This document shows, one piece after another, positions 1 through 7,311 of a stretch of 14,907 bases of DNA. Position 1 is the first letter of the stretch; each line of letters begins with the position of its first letter. The notes under the pieces are model-generated. The model did no database searches. It had not been told where the DNA came from and saw nothing but the letters and a program-made list of their open reading frames with translations. The position numbers and the translations under genes are program-made. This DNA is from an uncultured Erysipelotrichaceae bacterium (GTDB lineage Bacteria; Bacillota_I; Bacilli_A; Erysipelotrichales; Erysipelotrichaceae): positions 1-14,907 of the forward strand of contig CADBLN010000022.1 in assembly GCA_902795525.1 (NCBI GenBank). Direction: 5' to 3'.

Positions 1-458
1 CAAAGTATAAAAACGCAATATTCAGGTGGTTCTTCCAGAGTCTTTAATAAAGCATTAAAAGCATTGGCTGTAATCATGTGAACTTCATCAATGATGTAAA
101 CCTTGTATTTTCCTTGCATTGGGGCATATTTTACCCTGTCAACAATATCCCTTATTTCATCAACACCATTGTTTGTTGCACCATCTAGCTCAATTACATC
201 AGGATGAGTTGAATTTTGAATATCTATGCAGCTTTCACAATTATCGCAAGGTTTATTATCGCCAGTACAATTTATTGTTTTAGCAAGAAGTTTAGCAACT
301 GATGTTTTTCCAGTGCCTCTAGGACCACAAAACAAATAGGCATGAGCAAGCCTGTCGTTTTCAACGGCATTCTTCAATGTCGCAACAATGTGTTGTTGCC
401 CATAAACTTCATCAAATGTACTTGGTCTATACTTTCTATATAAAGCTTTATAACTCAT
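1..458 (-). CDS. dnaX: DNA polymerase III subunit gamma/tau, N-terminal part (3' end outside window)
   Basis: This is the ATPase subunit of the clamp loader, which opens the beta clamp and places it on primed DNA at the fork. The first 152 residues are visible and the gene continues past the left edge. It starts at ATG 458 with MSYKALYRKYRP, the usual DnaX opening, preceded by an AGAGGA ribosome binding site. Visible motifs are Walker A GPRGTGKT (residues 45-52), a four-cysteine zinc-binding module (C64, C71, C74, C77), Walker B IIDEVH (122-127) and the following LLKTLEEPP segment (128-135 region). It lies 29 bp downstream of tadA on the same strand with no terminator between, so co-transcription is likely. 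The tau-specific C-terminal part and any programmed frameshift site cannot be judged here. Identification is secure. Confidence 0.97.
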   Translation of the reverse strand, partial: MSYKALYRKYRPSTFDEVYGQQHIVATLKNAVENDRLAHAYLFCGPRGTGKTSVAKLLAKTINCTGDNKPCDNCESCIDIQNSTHPDVIELDGATNNGVDEIRDIVDRVKYAPMQGKYKVYIIDEVHMITANAFNALLKTLEEPPEYCVFIL

Positions 459-487
459 ATCATTCCTCTTTATTATTATAATATATG

Positions 488-943
488 CTAGTCCTTATTG
501 CGAAGTTTTTTAAAAAAGCTTGTGAGTAGTTCAGAACATTGATCTTTCAATACTCCTCCTTCTACCTCAGGATAATGATTAAATCCTTTCACTTCATATA
601 TGTTACACACCGACCCAAGAACGCCACTCTTAAGGTCATAAGCACCAAAATACACCTTTCTGATCCTTGATTGCATGATGGCCCCAGCACACATTAGACA
701 AGGTTCCATCGTAACATACAGATCACACTCTTCTAATCTCCAGCTTCCAATCTCTTTATTGGCTTTTGTTATTGCGACAATTTCAGCATGATCATGGGTT
801 TTATTTGAAGTTACTCTTAAATTGTACCCTCTAGCAATTATTTCATCCTTATACACAATAATAGCACCAACAGGGACCTCATCTTTTTTGTATGCTTTTT
901 TAGCTTCTTTGATTGCTTCCAGCATATATTCTTCTTTTGTCAT
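488..943 (-). CDS. tadA: tRNA-specific adenosine deaminase TadA
   Basis: TadA deaminates adenosine 34 to inosine in the anticodon of tRNA-Arg(ACG), allowing it to read CGU, CGC and CGA codons. The 151-residue protein has the zinc-dependent cytidine-deaminase fold. The catalytic HAE is at H52-E54 (E54 as proton shuttle) and the second zinc motif PCLMC gives C82 and C85. The start is ATG 943, giving MTKEEYMLEAI, because an AGGTGA ribosome binding site lies just upstream at 948-953. An in-frame ATG at 970 would add nine residues (MCTFYLGES), but these are read from the 3' end of the SRP RNA, so I reject that start. It sits between ffs and dnaX; these three are neighbours in Bacillus too, but with ffs on the other side of tadA. 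It has no promoter of its own that I can see and probably depends on read-through from ffs. Confidence 0.96.
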   Translation of the reverse strand: MTKEEYMLEAIKEAKKAYKKDEVPVGAIIVYKDEIIARGYNLRVTSNKTHDHAEIVAITKANKEIGSWRLEECDLYVTMEPCLMCAGAIMQSRIRKVYFGAYDLKSGVLGSVCNIYEVKGFNHYPEVEGGVLKDQCSELLTSFFKKLRNKD

Positions 944-947
944 AGAT

Positions 948-953
948 TCACCT
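948..953 (-). promoter_or_regulatory. Ribosome binding site deciding the tadA start
   Basis: AGGTGA on the minus strand, four bases before ATG 943. It lies between the SRP RNA 3' end and the start codon and supports 943 rather than 970 as the tadA start. Confidence 0.7.
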
Positions 954-961
954 AAATAAAA

Positions 962-1035
962 GGTACACACACAATTAATCTTATGTGGCTGCTACATTCC
1001 TGTCCTGACCAAGTTAAAGTTAATAGTGTTGTACC
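962..1035 (-). ncRNA. ffs: Small-type signal recognition particle RNA (4.5S RNA-like)
   Basis: This is the RNA core of the signal recognition particle, which binds Ffh and targets membrane and secreted proteins to FtsY and the Sec translocon. The minus strand shows the domain IV hairpin: CAGG, a three-pair stem ACA/UGU, a GGAA tetraloop (complement at 997-1000) and AGCAG, flanked by GGU and CCA. This is the Ffh-binding symmetric and asymmetric loop arrangement seen in E. coli 4.5S RNA. The 5' end GGUACA pairs with the 3' end UGUACC. Inside that helix ACAC pairs with GUGU, AUUAA with UUAAU, and CUU with AAG, giving one long hairpin of about 74 nt without an Alu domain. A U-rich tail (UUUUAUUU) follows. 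The 5' end is placed seven bases after a TATAAT box. Exact ends are uncertain by a few bases. Confidence 0.93.
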
Positions 1036-1041
1036 GTTATT

Positions 1042-1069
1042 ATTATACAATATTTGTTGACTTTGGCAA
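1042..1069 (-). promoter_or_regulatory. Promoter of the SRP RNA gene
   Basis: Minus strand: -35 TTGCCA (1064-1069), 16-bp spacer, perfect -10 TATAAT (1042-1047), then six bases to the first G of the mature SRP RNA at 1035. The fit of -10 position to RNA 5' end is very good. A perfect parS palindrome starts at the base next to the -35 hexamer, on its upstream side. Confidence 0.85.
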
Positions 1070-1085
1070 TGTTTCACGTGAAACA
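1070..1085 (+). promoter_or_regulatory. parS: parS chromosome-partition site 1
   Basis: TGTTTCACGTGAAACA, an exact match to the Bacillus-type ParB/Spo0J site consensus TGTTNCACGTGAAACA. The palindrome extends to 20 bp (1068-1087). ParB loads here, spreads as a CTP-dependent clamp and recruits SMC for origin segregation. The site is in the 57-bp gap between the small membrane protein gene and ffs, directly upstream of the ffs -35 box. parA and parB are not in the window. Confidence 0.95.
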
Positions 1086-1092
1086 TTCGTCA

Positions 1093-1542
1093 TTATTGTT
1101 CAACCTTTTCGTTCCTTTTAGCTCTTCCTATCAAATCTGCAAAATCTACATAATCACTCGATAAGAATGTAAGCTCTGCAAATTTCACTTCTCTGCTTTC
1201 GTCACCATTTATAACTTTTAAACTGACATTTGTTAATGAAGATATGCTAAATTGATCTTCTGCACTTAAGATTCCGTTGTTATATGTCATCTGACTTGAC
1301 CATCTATTATTATCTTGATCAGAATAAGCGACAAAGTATGAATAATTGGAATTATATTGTTTTACCTTGATTTCAACGATTAATTTGTTCCTTTCATTTA
1401 CATAAATATCATAACTTTCAATCTTGTATGCTTTTCCATTAATTCCTGGATTTATTAAACCAACAACAATCGATACCAACAATATTCCTAATAGTGCAAC
1501 AAATAATAAAAATCCTTTTCTTAACTTTCTTTTTGACTTCAT
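1093..1542 (-). CDS. Small membrane-anchored protein of unknown function
   Basis: I do not recognise this 149-residue protein. The N-terminus has a basic stretch (MKSKRKLRK) followed by one hydrophobic segment (about residues 10-29), which could be a membrane anchor or an uncleaved signal peptide. The remaining 120 residues are polar, tyrosine- and asparagine-rich and probably beta-structured, and would face outside the cell. The C-terminus is charged (RAKRNEKVEQ). There are no cysteines and no recognised enzymatic motif. The start at 1542 is the only reasonable one. No ribosome binding site precedes it, and an extended -10 box ends seven bases before the ATG, so the mRNA may be leaderless. 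The gene is bracketed by parS sites on both sides, between serS and ffs. A role linked to this location is only speculation. Confidence 0.75.
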   Translation of the reverse strand: MKSKRKLRKGFLLFVALLGILLVSIVVGLINPGINGKAYKIESYDIYVNERNKLIVEIKVKQYNSNYSYFVAYSDQDNNRWSSQMTYNNGILSAEDQFSISSLTNVSLKVINGDESREVKFAELTFLSSDYVDFADLIGRAKRNEKVEQ

Positions 1543-1548
1543 GTGTCT

Positions 1549-1557
1549 ATTATAACA
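1549..1557 (-). promoter_or_regulatory. Extended -10 promoter of the small membrane protein gene
   Basis: Minus strand TGTTATAAT, a perfect extended -10 (TGn + TATAAT at 1549-1554). The normal start point, seven bases downstream, is the A of the ATG at 1542. The -35 region is occupied by parS site 2 and shows no TTGACA-like hexamer, as is acceptable for extended -10 promoters. Confidence 0.7.
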
Positions 1558-1586
1558 AAAAAAGAATGTTTCACGTGAAACATTCT
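1557..1586 (-). terminator. Intrinsic terminator of the gyrase-serS operon, overlapping parS 2
   Basis: On the minus strand a perfect 24-bp palindrome (1563-1586), able to form a 10-bp stem with an ACGT loop in RNA, is followed by seven T (1557-1563). It begins inside the serS stop codon (TAG, 1585-1587). Hairpin plus U-tract is the standard rho-independent form, although the stem is not GC-rich. The core of the palindrome is parS. Confidence 0.6.
1567..1582 (+). promoter_or_regulatory. parS: parS chromosome-partition site 2
   Basis: A second exact TGTTTCACGTGAAACA, centred 497 bp from site 1 and about 12.7 kb from the origin cluster. It is nested in a 24-bp palindrome (1563-1586) that overlaps the serS stop codon and the -35 region of the downstream gene's promoter. 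Confidence 0.95.
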
Positions 1587-2871
1587 ATTTATTTGGTATA
1601 AGTTTTTCAGTGCCACCCATGTAATTCCATAATACTTTAGGGATGTTTACTGATCCATCTTCATTTAAATTATTTTCTAACAGAGCAATTAACATTCTAG
1701 GAGGAGCGACAACTGTATTATTTAATGTGTGCGCAAAATACTTGCCATCTTTTCCATTTACTCTTATTCCTAGTCTTCTTGCTTGTGCGTCCGTTAGATT
1801 TGAACAAGAACCTACTTCGAAATACTTCTGTTGTCTAGGGCTCCACGCTTCAACATCTACACTCTTACACTTTAAGTCAGCTAAGTCACCAGAACAGCAC
1901 TCTAATGTTCTTACTGGTATGTCTAAGGATCTGAATAGATCTACGGTGTTTTGTGCTAGTTTCCAGAACCATTCTCTTGACTCCTCTGGTTTACAAACAA
2001 CAATCATTTCTTGTTTCTCGAATTGATGAATTCTATAAACACCACGTTCTTCAATACCATGAGCTCCTTTTTCTTTACGGAAGCAAGGTGAGTATGAAGT
2101 ATATGTATAAGGTAATTTATCTTCATCTAAAATGGTATCAATGAACTTTCCAATCATTGAGTGTTCACTAGTCCCAATTAGATATAAATCTTCACCCTCG
2201 ATTTTATACATCATATTTTCCATTTCAGCAAAGCTCATAACTCCAGAAACAACATTACTGCGAATCATGAAAGGAGGAACAGCATAAGTGAAGCCTCTGG
2301 CAATCATGAAATCTCTGGCATAGGCAAGGCAAGCAGAATGGAGTCTGGCAATATCTCCCAATAAATAGTAGAAACCATTACCAGCAACTTTTCTAGCGCT
2401 ATCTAAATCAATACCTCCAAAGCTTTCCATTATGTCTGTATGATAAGGAATTTCAAATGAAGGTACCTTATTTTCGCCGAATTTCTGAATTTCGACGTTT
2501 TCGCTGTCATCCTTGCCAATAGGGACATCATCATCAATGATGTTTGGTATTGTCATTTGAATCTTTTTTATTTGTGCCGCAAGTTCTTCTTCCTTGGTTT
2601 CGTTTGCTTCAATCTGTTCTCCAATTTGTGTTACTTCAGATTTAATTTTTTCGGCTTCTTCTTTTTTGCCTTGTCCCATTAAAGCACCAATTTGTTTGCT
2701 GATAGAATTACGTTTTCCTCTTAACTCATCATCCTGTGTTTTAATGGCTCTATATTGCTTATCTAATTCAAGCAACTCATCAACTAACGGAAGCTTTTGA
2801 TCTTGAAACTTCTTTTTGATATTCTCTTTGACAACATCAGGATTATTCCTAATAAAATTCATATCTAACAT
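1585..2871 (-). CDS. serS: Serine--tRNA ligase
   Basis: This cytosolic class II synthetase charges tRNA-Ser, and tRNA-Sec where present, with serine. Its 428 residues match the family length. Residues about 30-105 are the charged antiparallel coiled-coil arm (KEEAEKIKSEV and similar) that grips the long variable arm of tRNA-Ser. Class II elements follow: motif 1 around 192-205, the serine-binding GTSEH at 233-237, motif 2 CFRKEKG with RIHQFEK (263-286), and motif 3 TLNNTVVAPPR (382-392) with its conserved arginine. The motif 3 wording differs from the more common TLNGSGLAVGR, so this is one of the alternative bacterial SerRS subtypes. The start at 2871 is fixed by an AAGGAGGT site (2881-2888), which overlaps the gyrA stop. 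With a 15-bp gap to gyrA there is no room for a T-box leader, so serS appears to be expressed with gyrase. Confidence 0.97.
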   Translation of the reverse strand: MLDMNFIRNNPDVVKENIKKKFQDQKLPLVDELLELDKQYRAIKTQDDELRGKRNSISKQIGALMGQGKKEEAEKIKSEVTQIGEQIEANETKEEELAAQIKKIQMTIPNIIDDDVPIGKDDSENVEIQKFGENKVPSFEIPYHTDIMESFGGIDLDSARKVAGNGFYYLLGDIARLHSACLAYARDFMIARGFTYAVPPFMIRSNVVSGVMSFAEMENMMYKIEGEDLYLIGTSEHSMIGKFIDTILDEDKLPYTYTSYSPCFRKEKGAHGIEERGVYRIHQFEKQEMIVVCKPEESREWFWKLAQNTVDLFRSLDIPVRTLECCSGDLADLKCKSVDVEAWSPRQQKYFEVGSCSNLTDAQARRLGIRVNGKDGKYFAHTLNNTVVAPPRMLIALLENNLNEDGSVNIPKVLWNYMGGTEKLIPNK

Positions 2872-2886
2872 ATAGAACCTACCTCC

Positions 2887-5376
2887 TTACTCTTCCACAG
2901 TCTCAGGTGTTTCATTATCCTCTTCACCCTCAACTTCTTCTTTATCAATTAGGGCAATGGTTGCAACTCTGCTTTCCTCATCAACATTTATCATCCTTAC
3001 ACCTTGAGTATTTCTACCATAAGTAGAGACTGTTTCAAGGGAAATTCTGATCATTGTCCCATTGTCTGTCATAATTAGAACGTCTTCGTCGCCATGTACA
3101 GCTCTTAAAGCCATCAGTTTACCGTTCTTTTCCGTTATATTAACAGTTGCTACTCCCTTAGCTCCACGCTTGGTCATACGATATTCAACAAGAGGGGTTT
3201 TCTTGCCATAGCCTTTTTCAGTAACAGCCAGGATATATTCTCCCATCTTATCCGTTGCCATACCGACAACAATTCCTCCATCAGTGTTGAAACCTTTAAC
3301 TCCAGAAGCATTACGCCCCATCGGTCTAACATCATCTTCGTTAAATCTTATCGCCTTGCCGTTATCACCAGCAATGACAATTTCATCATGTCCGTTGGTT
3401 ACTTGAGCCCCAAACAATTCATCATCTTCTCTCAATGAAATTGCAATTTTACCAGATTGCCTAATTGATAAGAATTCAGACATTGGTACTCTCTTAACTA
3501 AACCAAGCTTAGTGACAAAGAACATGTATTTATCTTCAAGTTCAGGGCCAGGAACAACATCAACCATCGCTCTTACTTTTTCTTGAGGCTGCATATTCAA
3601 TAGATTGACAACAGGCACACCTTTAGAAATTCTGCTGGCAGCTGGAACGTTGAATCCCTTGATACGATATACTTTGCCTAAGTTAGTAAACAACATCAAA
3701 TCATCATGAGATGACATCGTGAGAACTTGGTCAATTATGTCATCACTATTCAAGCTCATACCCTTAACACCTTTTCCGCCACGATTCTGTGTCTTATATG
3801 TGTCAACGGTTGTTCTCTTAATATAACCATTTGTGGTAATGGCAATCATAACATCTTCCACAGGAATCAAGTCTGCATCGTCAATATCGCTTGCAGCTTC
3901 AATGATTTCAGTTCTTCTAGCATCACCATATTTTGCCTTCATTTCATGAAGCTCATCTTTGATAATTGATAATACTCTTGAATGATTGCCTAAGATGTCA
4001 CGATAATCAGCAATTGCGATTTCTAATTCGTTATATTCTTCATCAATCTTTTTGCGTTGCAAGCCCGTCAATCTTCTCATCTGCATATCCATGATGGATT
4101 TTGCCTGAATCTCTGATAGGCCAAATCTTTCCATTAATGAGTTCATCGCAATTTCATCTGTCTCTGAATTTCTAATGACGTTGATGATTTCATCAATATG
4201 ATCTAAAGCAATCTTTAAACCTTCTAAAATGTGAGCTCTATCTAAAGCCTTATTTAAATCAAACTGGGTTCTTCTTTCGACAATGTTTACCTGATGGTCA
4301 ACATATGCCTGTAAAACTTCTTTTATGTTCATTACTTTTGGCGCATTATCAACCAAGGCCAACATATTTACACCATAAGTAACTTGAAGAGCTGTTTTTT
4401 GATATAGATGGTTCAACAAAACTTCAGGTTGAACGTCTTTTCTAACTTCAATGACAATTCTTATGCCATTCATGTTAGATTCATCAGTCATGTTCGTAAT
4501 TCCATCAATGACTTTATCTCTCGCTAATTCCTTGATTGTTTTACACATGTTTTCCTTATTTACACCATAAGGAATTTCAGTAACAATTATTTCCTGTTTA
4601 CCATTATCTAATTCATTAATCTCAACCTTAGCTCTATTGTAGATGATGCCTCGACCAGTTTCATAAGCTTTTCTGATCCCACCTCTTCCTAGAATGTAGC
4701 CACCAGTAGGGAAGTCAGGCCCAGGTAAGTGTTCATTCATAAGTTCTGTAATGCTTATTTCTGGGTTGTCGATGATAGCGTCAATCGCATCAACTGTTTC
4801 ACCTAAGTTGTGTGGTGGCATGTTAGTAGCCATGCCAACCGCAATACCAGTGGTGCCATTAATCATAAGATTTGGAATATGAGCAGGTAAAACAACAGGT
4901 TCAATTTCTTCACCATCATAGTTATCAACGAAATCAACAGTATCTTTCTGAATGTCTCTTAACATCTCCATTGAAATCTTTGACATTCTAGCTTCAGTAT
5001 AACGTTGAGCCGCAGCCCCATCACCATCAATTGAGCCAAAGTTTCCATGGCCATCAACCAATGGATAGCGATATGAGAATGGCTGAGCCATTCTTACCAT
5101 GGCTTCATAAATTGAGGAATCTCCATGAGGGTGATATTTACCCATGACTTCACCAACAATACGTGCTGATTTTTTGTGTGGAGTATTAGCGTAGTTGCCA
5201 AGATTATTCATACCGTATAAGATTCTTCTTTGAACAGGTTTCAAACCGTCCTTTGAATCTGGTAAAGCTCTTTGAACAATAACGCTCATCGCATAATCTA
5301 GAAAAGAGTCTTTAACTTCGCCTGTAATGTTTACAAACTCAATCTTGTCATAGCCTTGTTTTCTTTTTTCATCCAT
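2887..5376 (-). CDS. gyrA: DNA gyrase subunit A
   Basis: GyrA is the cleavage-religation subunit of the A2B2 gyrase that introduces negative supercoils. The 829-residue protein has the winged-helix/tower domains with active-site tyrosine Y126 (AAAQRYTEAR). The C-terminal beta-pinwheel carries a GyrA box at 530-536, QNRGGKG. That box identifies gyrase rather than topoisomerase IV, but its second position is N where R or K is usual. The quinolone-determining region reads HPHGDSSIYE: S87 and E91 stand at the E. coli S83 and D87 positions, the unmutated state. The tail is very acidic (EEVEGEEDNETPETVEE). ATG 5376 follows a TAGGAGGT site. The gene is 12 bp from gyrB and 15 bp from serS, so the three are one transcription unit. 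Confidence 0.98.
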   Translation of the reverse strand: MDEKRKQGYDKIEFVNITGEVKDSFLDYAMSVIVQRALPDSKDGLKPVQRRILYGMNNLGNYANTPHKKSARIVGEVMGKYHPHGDSSIYEAMVRMAQPFSYRYPLVDGHGNFGSIDGDGAAAQRYTEARMSKISMEMLRDIQKDTVDFVDNYDGEEIEPVVLPAHIPNLMINGTTGIAVGMATNMPPHNLGETVDAIDAIIDNPEISITELMNEHLPGPDFPTGGYILGRGGIRKAYETGRGIIYNRAKVEINELDNGKQEIIVTEIPYGVNKENMCKTIKELARDKVIDGITNMTDESNMNGIRIVIEVRKDVQPEVLLNHLYQKTALQVTYGVNMLALVDNAPKVMNIKEVLQAYVDHQVNIVERRTQFDLNKALDRAHILEGLKIALDHIDEIINVIRNSETDEIAMNSLMERFGLSEIQAKSIMDMQMRRLTGLQRKKIDEEYNELEIAIADYRDILGNHSRVLSIIKDELHEMKAKYGDARRTEIIEAASDIDDADLIPVEDVMIAITTNGYIKRTTVDTYKTQNRGGKGVKGMSLNSDDIIDQVLTMSSHDDLMLFTNLGKVYRIKGFNVPAASRISKGVPVVNLLNMQPQEKVRAMVDVVPGPELEDKYMFFVTKLGLVKRVPMSEFLSIRQSGKIAISLREDDELFGAQVTNGHDEIVIAGDNGKAIRFNEDDVRPMGRNASGVKGFNTDGGIVVGMATDKMGEYILAVTEKGYGKKTPLVEYRMTKRGAKGVATVNITEKNGKLMALRAVHGDEDVLIMTDNGTMIRISLETVSTYGRNTQGVRMINVDEESRVATIALIDKEEVEGEEDNETPETVEE

Positions 5377-5388
5377 CTTAGCTACCTC

Positions 5389-7311
5389 CTATAAGTCTAG
5401 ATTCTTAACGAAATGAGCATTTTCAACAATGTAATTCTTACGTGGTTCAACTTCGTCACCCATTAACATTGAGAAGATTCTATCTGCTTCAATTGCGTTA
5501 TCAACATTAACTTGTTTTAGAATACGATTCTCTGGATCCATTGTTGTTTCCCATAATTGATCAGGGTCCATTTCACCTAAACCTTTATATCTCTGTAGAG
5601 ATACCTTATCTCCGATTTCGGCTTTGATTTGTTCAAGTTCATCATCAGTGTATGCGTATCTGATGGTATTTCCTCTTTGAACCCTGTATAGAGGTGGTTG
5701 AGCAATATAAACATAGCCACCCTCAAGTACAGGTTTAAAGAAGCGATAGAAGAATGTCAGAAGTAGGATTCGGATGTGAGATCCATCAACGTCCGCATCT
5801 GTCATAATAACAATCTTGTGATATCTTAGTTTGCTTAAATCCATTTCTTCACCAATGCCACAACCGAAAGCTGTAATCATTGAACGAATTTCATTATTAT
5901 CTAGGATTTGATGCAATCTAGCTTTTTCAACATTTAATATTTTACCTCTTAAAGGAAGAATGGCTTGGTATTTGTTATCACGGCCTTGCTTAGCACTACC
6001 ACCAGCTGAATCACCCTCAACTATATAAATCTCACATAATTCAGGATTTTTGCTTGAACAGTCAGCTAACTTTGTTGGCATGTTTGTGAATTCCAGCCCG
6101 TTTTTCTTTCTTTCGTTTTCTCTAGCTCTCTTTGCTGCTAATCTAGCATTAGATGCTACTACAGCTTTTTCTACAATCATTTTTCCTTCGTTTGGATTTT
6201 CCATTAGGAAACGATCTAATTGTTCAGAGAAAATAGAAGAAACAATTCTTCTTACTTCACTATTTCCAAGCTTGGTTTTCGTTTGTCCTTCATATTGAGG
6301 ATCAGGATGTTTAACTGAGATGATTGCTGTGATGCCTTCTCTAACATCATCACCTTGAAGTAATTCAGAATCTTTCTTAATCAGATTTCTATCTTTTGCA
6401 TAGTTATTAATAACCCTAGTCAAAGAATTTCTAAAGCCTTCTTCGTGAGTTCCGCCTTCTTGAGTGTTAACGTTGTTACAGAAAGAATAGATATTTGGTG
6501 TATATCCATCATTGTATTGAAGGGCAATCTCAACTTGAATATCTCCCTCATTACCTTTTACATATACAGGGTTTTCGAACATAACATTTTTGTCTTTATT
6601 CAAGAACTTAACATACTCAGAAATACCGCCCTCATATTCAAACTCAACAGTAACAGGCTCTTCACCTCTGTCATCAGTAAATTCAATTGTTAAAAATGGA
6701 TTTAAAAAGGCTAATTCCTGCAAACGGTTATATAAGGTTTCATAATCATAAACAGTGGTTTCAGTAAAAATGATAGGATCAGCTTTAAACTTAACAGTTG
6801 TACCATGTTCATGTTCTGAACATTTGCCAATCTCTTTCAATGGTTCAGTAGCTTGGCCACCATTCTCAAATCTAATAAAGTAAACCTTACCATTAATCTT
6901 AACGGTTACCTCTAGCCATTCACTTAAAGCATTAACTACTGAAGCACCTACACCATGTAGACCTCCAGAAACTTTATAGGCTCCGCCACCAAATTTACCA
7001 CCTGCATGCAATACGGTAAAAATTGTTTCTACAGTTGATATACCTGTTTTCTCATGAATTCCCACTGGCATACCACGTCCATTATCAGTAATTTCAATAA
7101 TGTCACCTTTCAAAACCTTTACAATAACCCTGTCTGCATATCCAGCTAAAGCTTCATCAATTGCGTTATCAACAATTTCCCAAACGAGGTGATGTAAACC
7201 TCTGGAGGAAGTTGTCGCAATATACATGCCTGGTCTTTTTCTGACCGCTTCTAAGCCTTCTAATACCTGAATATCATCGGAAGTATATGAGTATTCATCT
7301 CTATTTGTCAT
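5389..7311 (-). CDS. gyrB: DNA gyrase subunit B
   Basis: GyrB is the ATPase subunit of gyrase. Its 640 residues match the short Gram-positive form, without the large insertion seen in many Gram-negative GyrBs. The GHKL ATPase shows E45 and N49 (WEIVDNAIDE), the DNGRGMP loop (76-82) and GGLHGVG (116-122). The Toprim domain has EGDSAGGSA (432-440) and DADVDG (505-510) for Mg2+ binding, with PLRGKILNVEKA between them. The C-terminal QRYKGLGEMDPDQLW (573-587) contacts GyrA. QTKTKLGN (343-350) fits GyrB. The start at 7311 overlaps the end of recF by 11 bp and uses AAAGGA inside recF, so translation is probably coupled. The gyrB stop TAG lies at the edge of the gyrA ribosome binding site. Confidence 0.98.
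   Translation of the reverse strand: MTNRDEYSYTSDDIQVLEGLEAVRKRPGMYIATTSSRGLHHLVWEIVDNAIDEALAGYADRVIVKVLKGDIIEITDNGRGMPVGIHEKTGISTVETIFTVLHAGGKFGGGAYKVSGGLHGVGASVVNALSEWLEVTVKINGKVYFIRFENGGQATEPLKEIGKCSEHEHGTTVKFKADPIIFTETTVYDYETLYNRLQELAFLNPFLTIEFTDDRGEEPVTVEFEYEGGISEYVKFLNKDKNVMFENPVYVKGNEGDIQVEIALQYNDGYTPNIYSFCNNVNTQEGGTHEEGFRNSLTRVINNYAKDRNLIKKDSELLQGDDVREGITAIISVKHPDPQYEGQTKTKLGNSEVRRIVSSIFSEQLDRFLMENPNEGKMIVEKAVVASNARLAAKRARENERKKNGLEFTNMPTKLADCSSKNPELCEIYIVEGDSAGGSAKQGRDNKYQAILPLRGKILNVEKARLHQILDNNEIRSMITAFGCGIGEEMDLSKLRYHKIVIMTDADVDGSHIRILLLTFFYRFFKPVLEGGYVYIAQPPLYRVQRGNTIRYAYTDDELEQIKAEIGDKVSLQRYKGLGEMDPDQLWETTMDPENRILKQVNVDNAIEADRIFSMLMGDEVEPRKNYIVENAHFVKNLDL

Noticed and set aside
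944..970. Upstream ATG at 970 as the tadA start, adding nine residues
   Set aside because: The extra residues are read from the 3' end of the SRP RNA, and a ribosome binding site fits ATG 943.
2872..2886. T-box riboswitch ahead of serS
   Set aside because: Only 15 bp separate gyrA and serS, too short for a T-box leader.
1643..6693. Several open frames of 63-127 codons on the plus strand inside serS, gyrA and gyrB
   Set aside because: They lie antisense within highly conserved genes, have no ribosome binding sites and their products resemble nothing; they are shadows.
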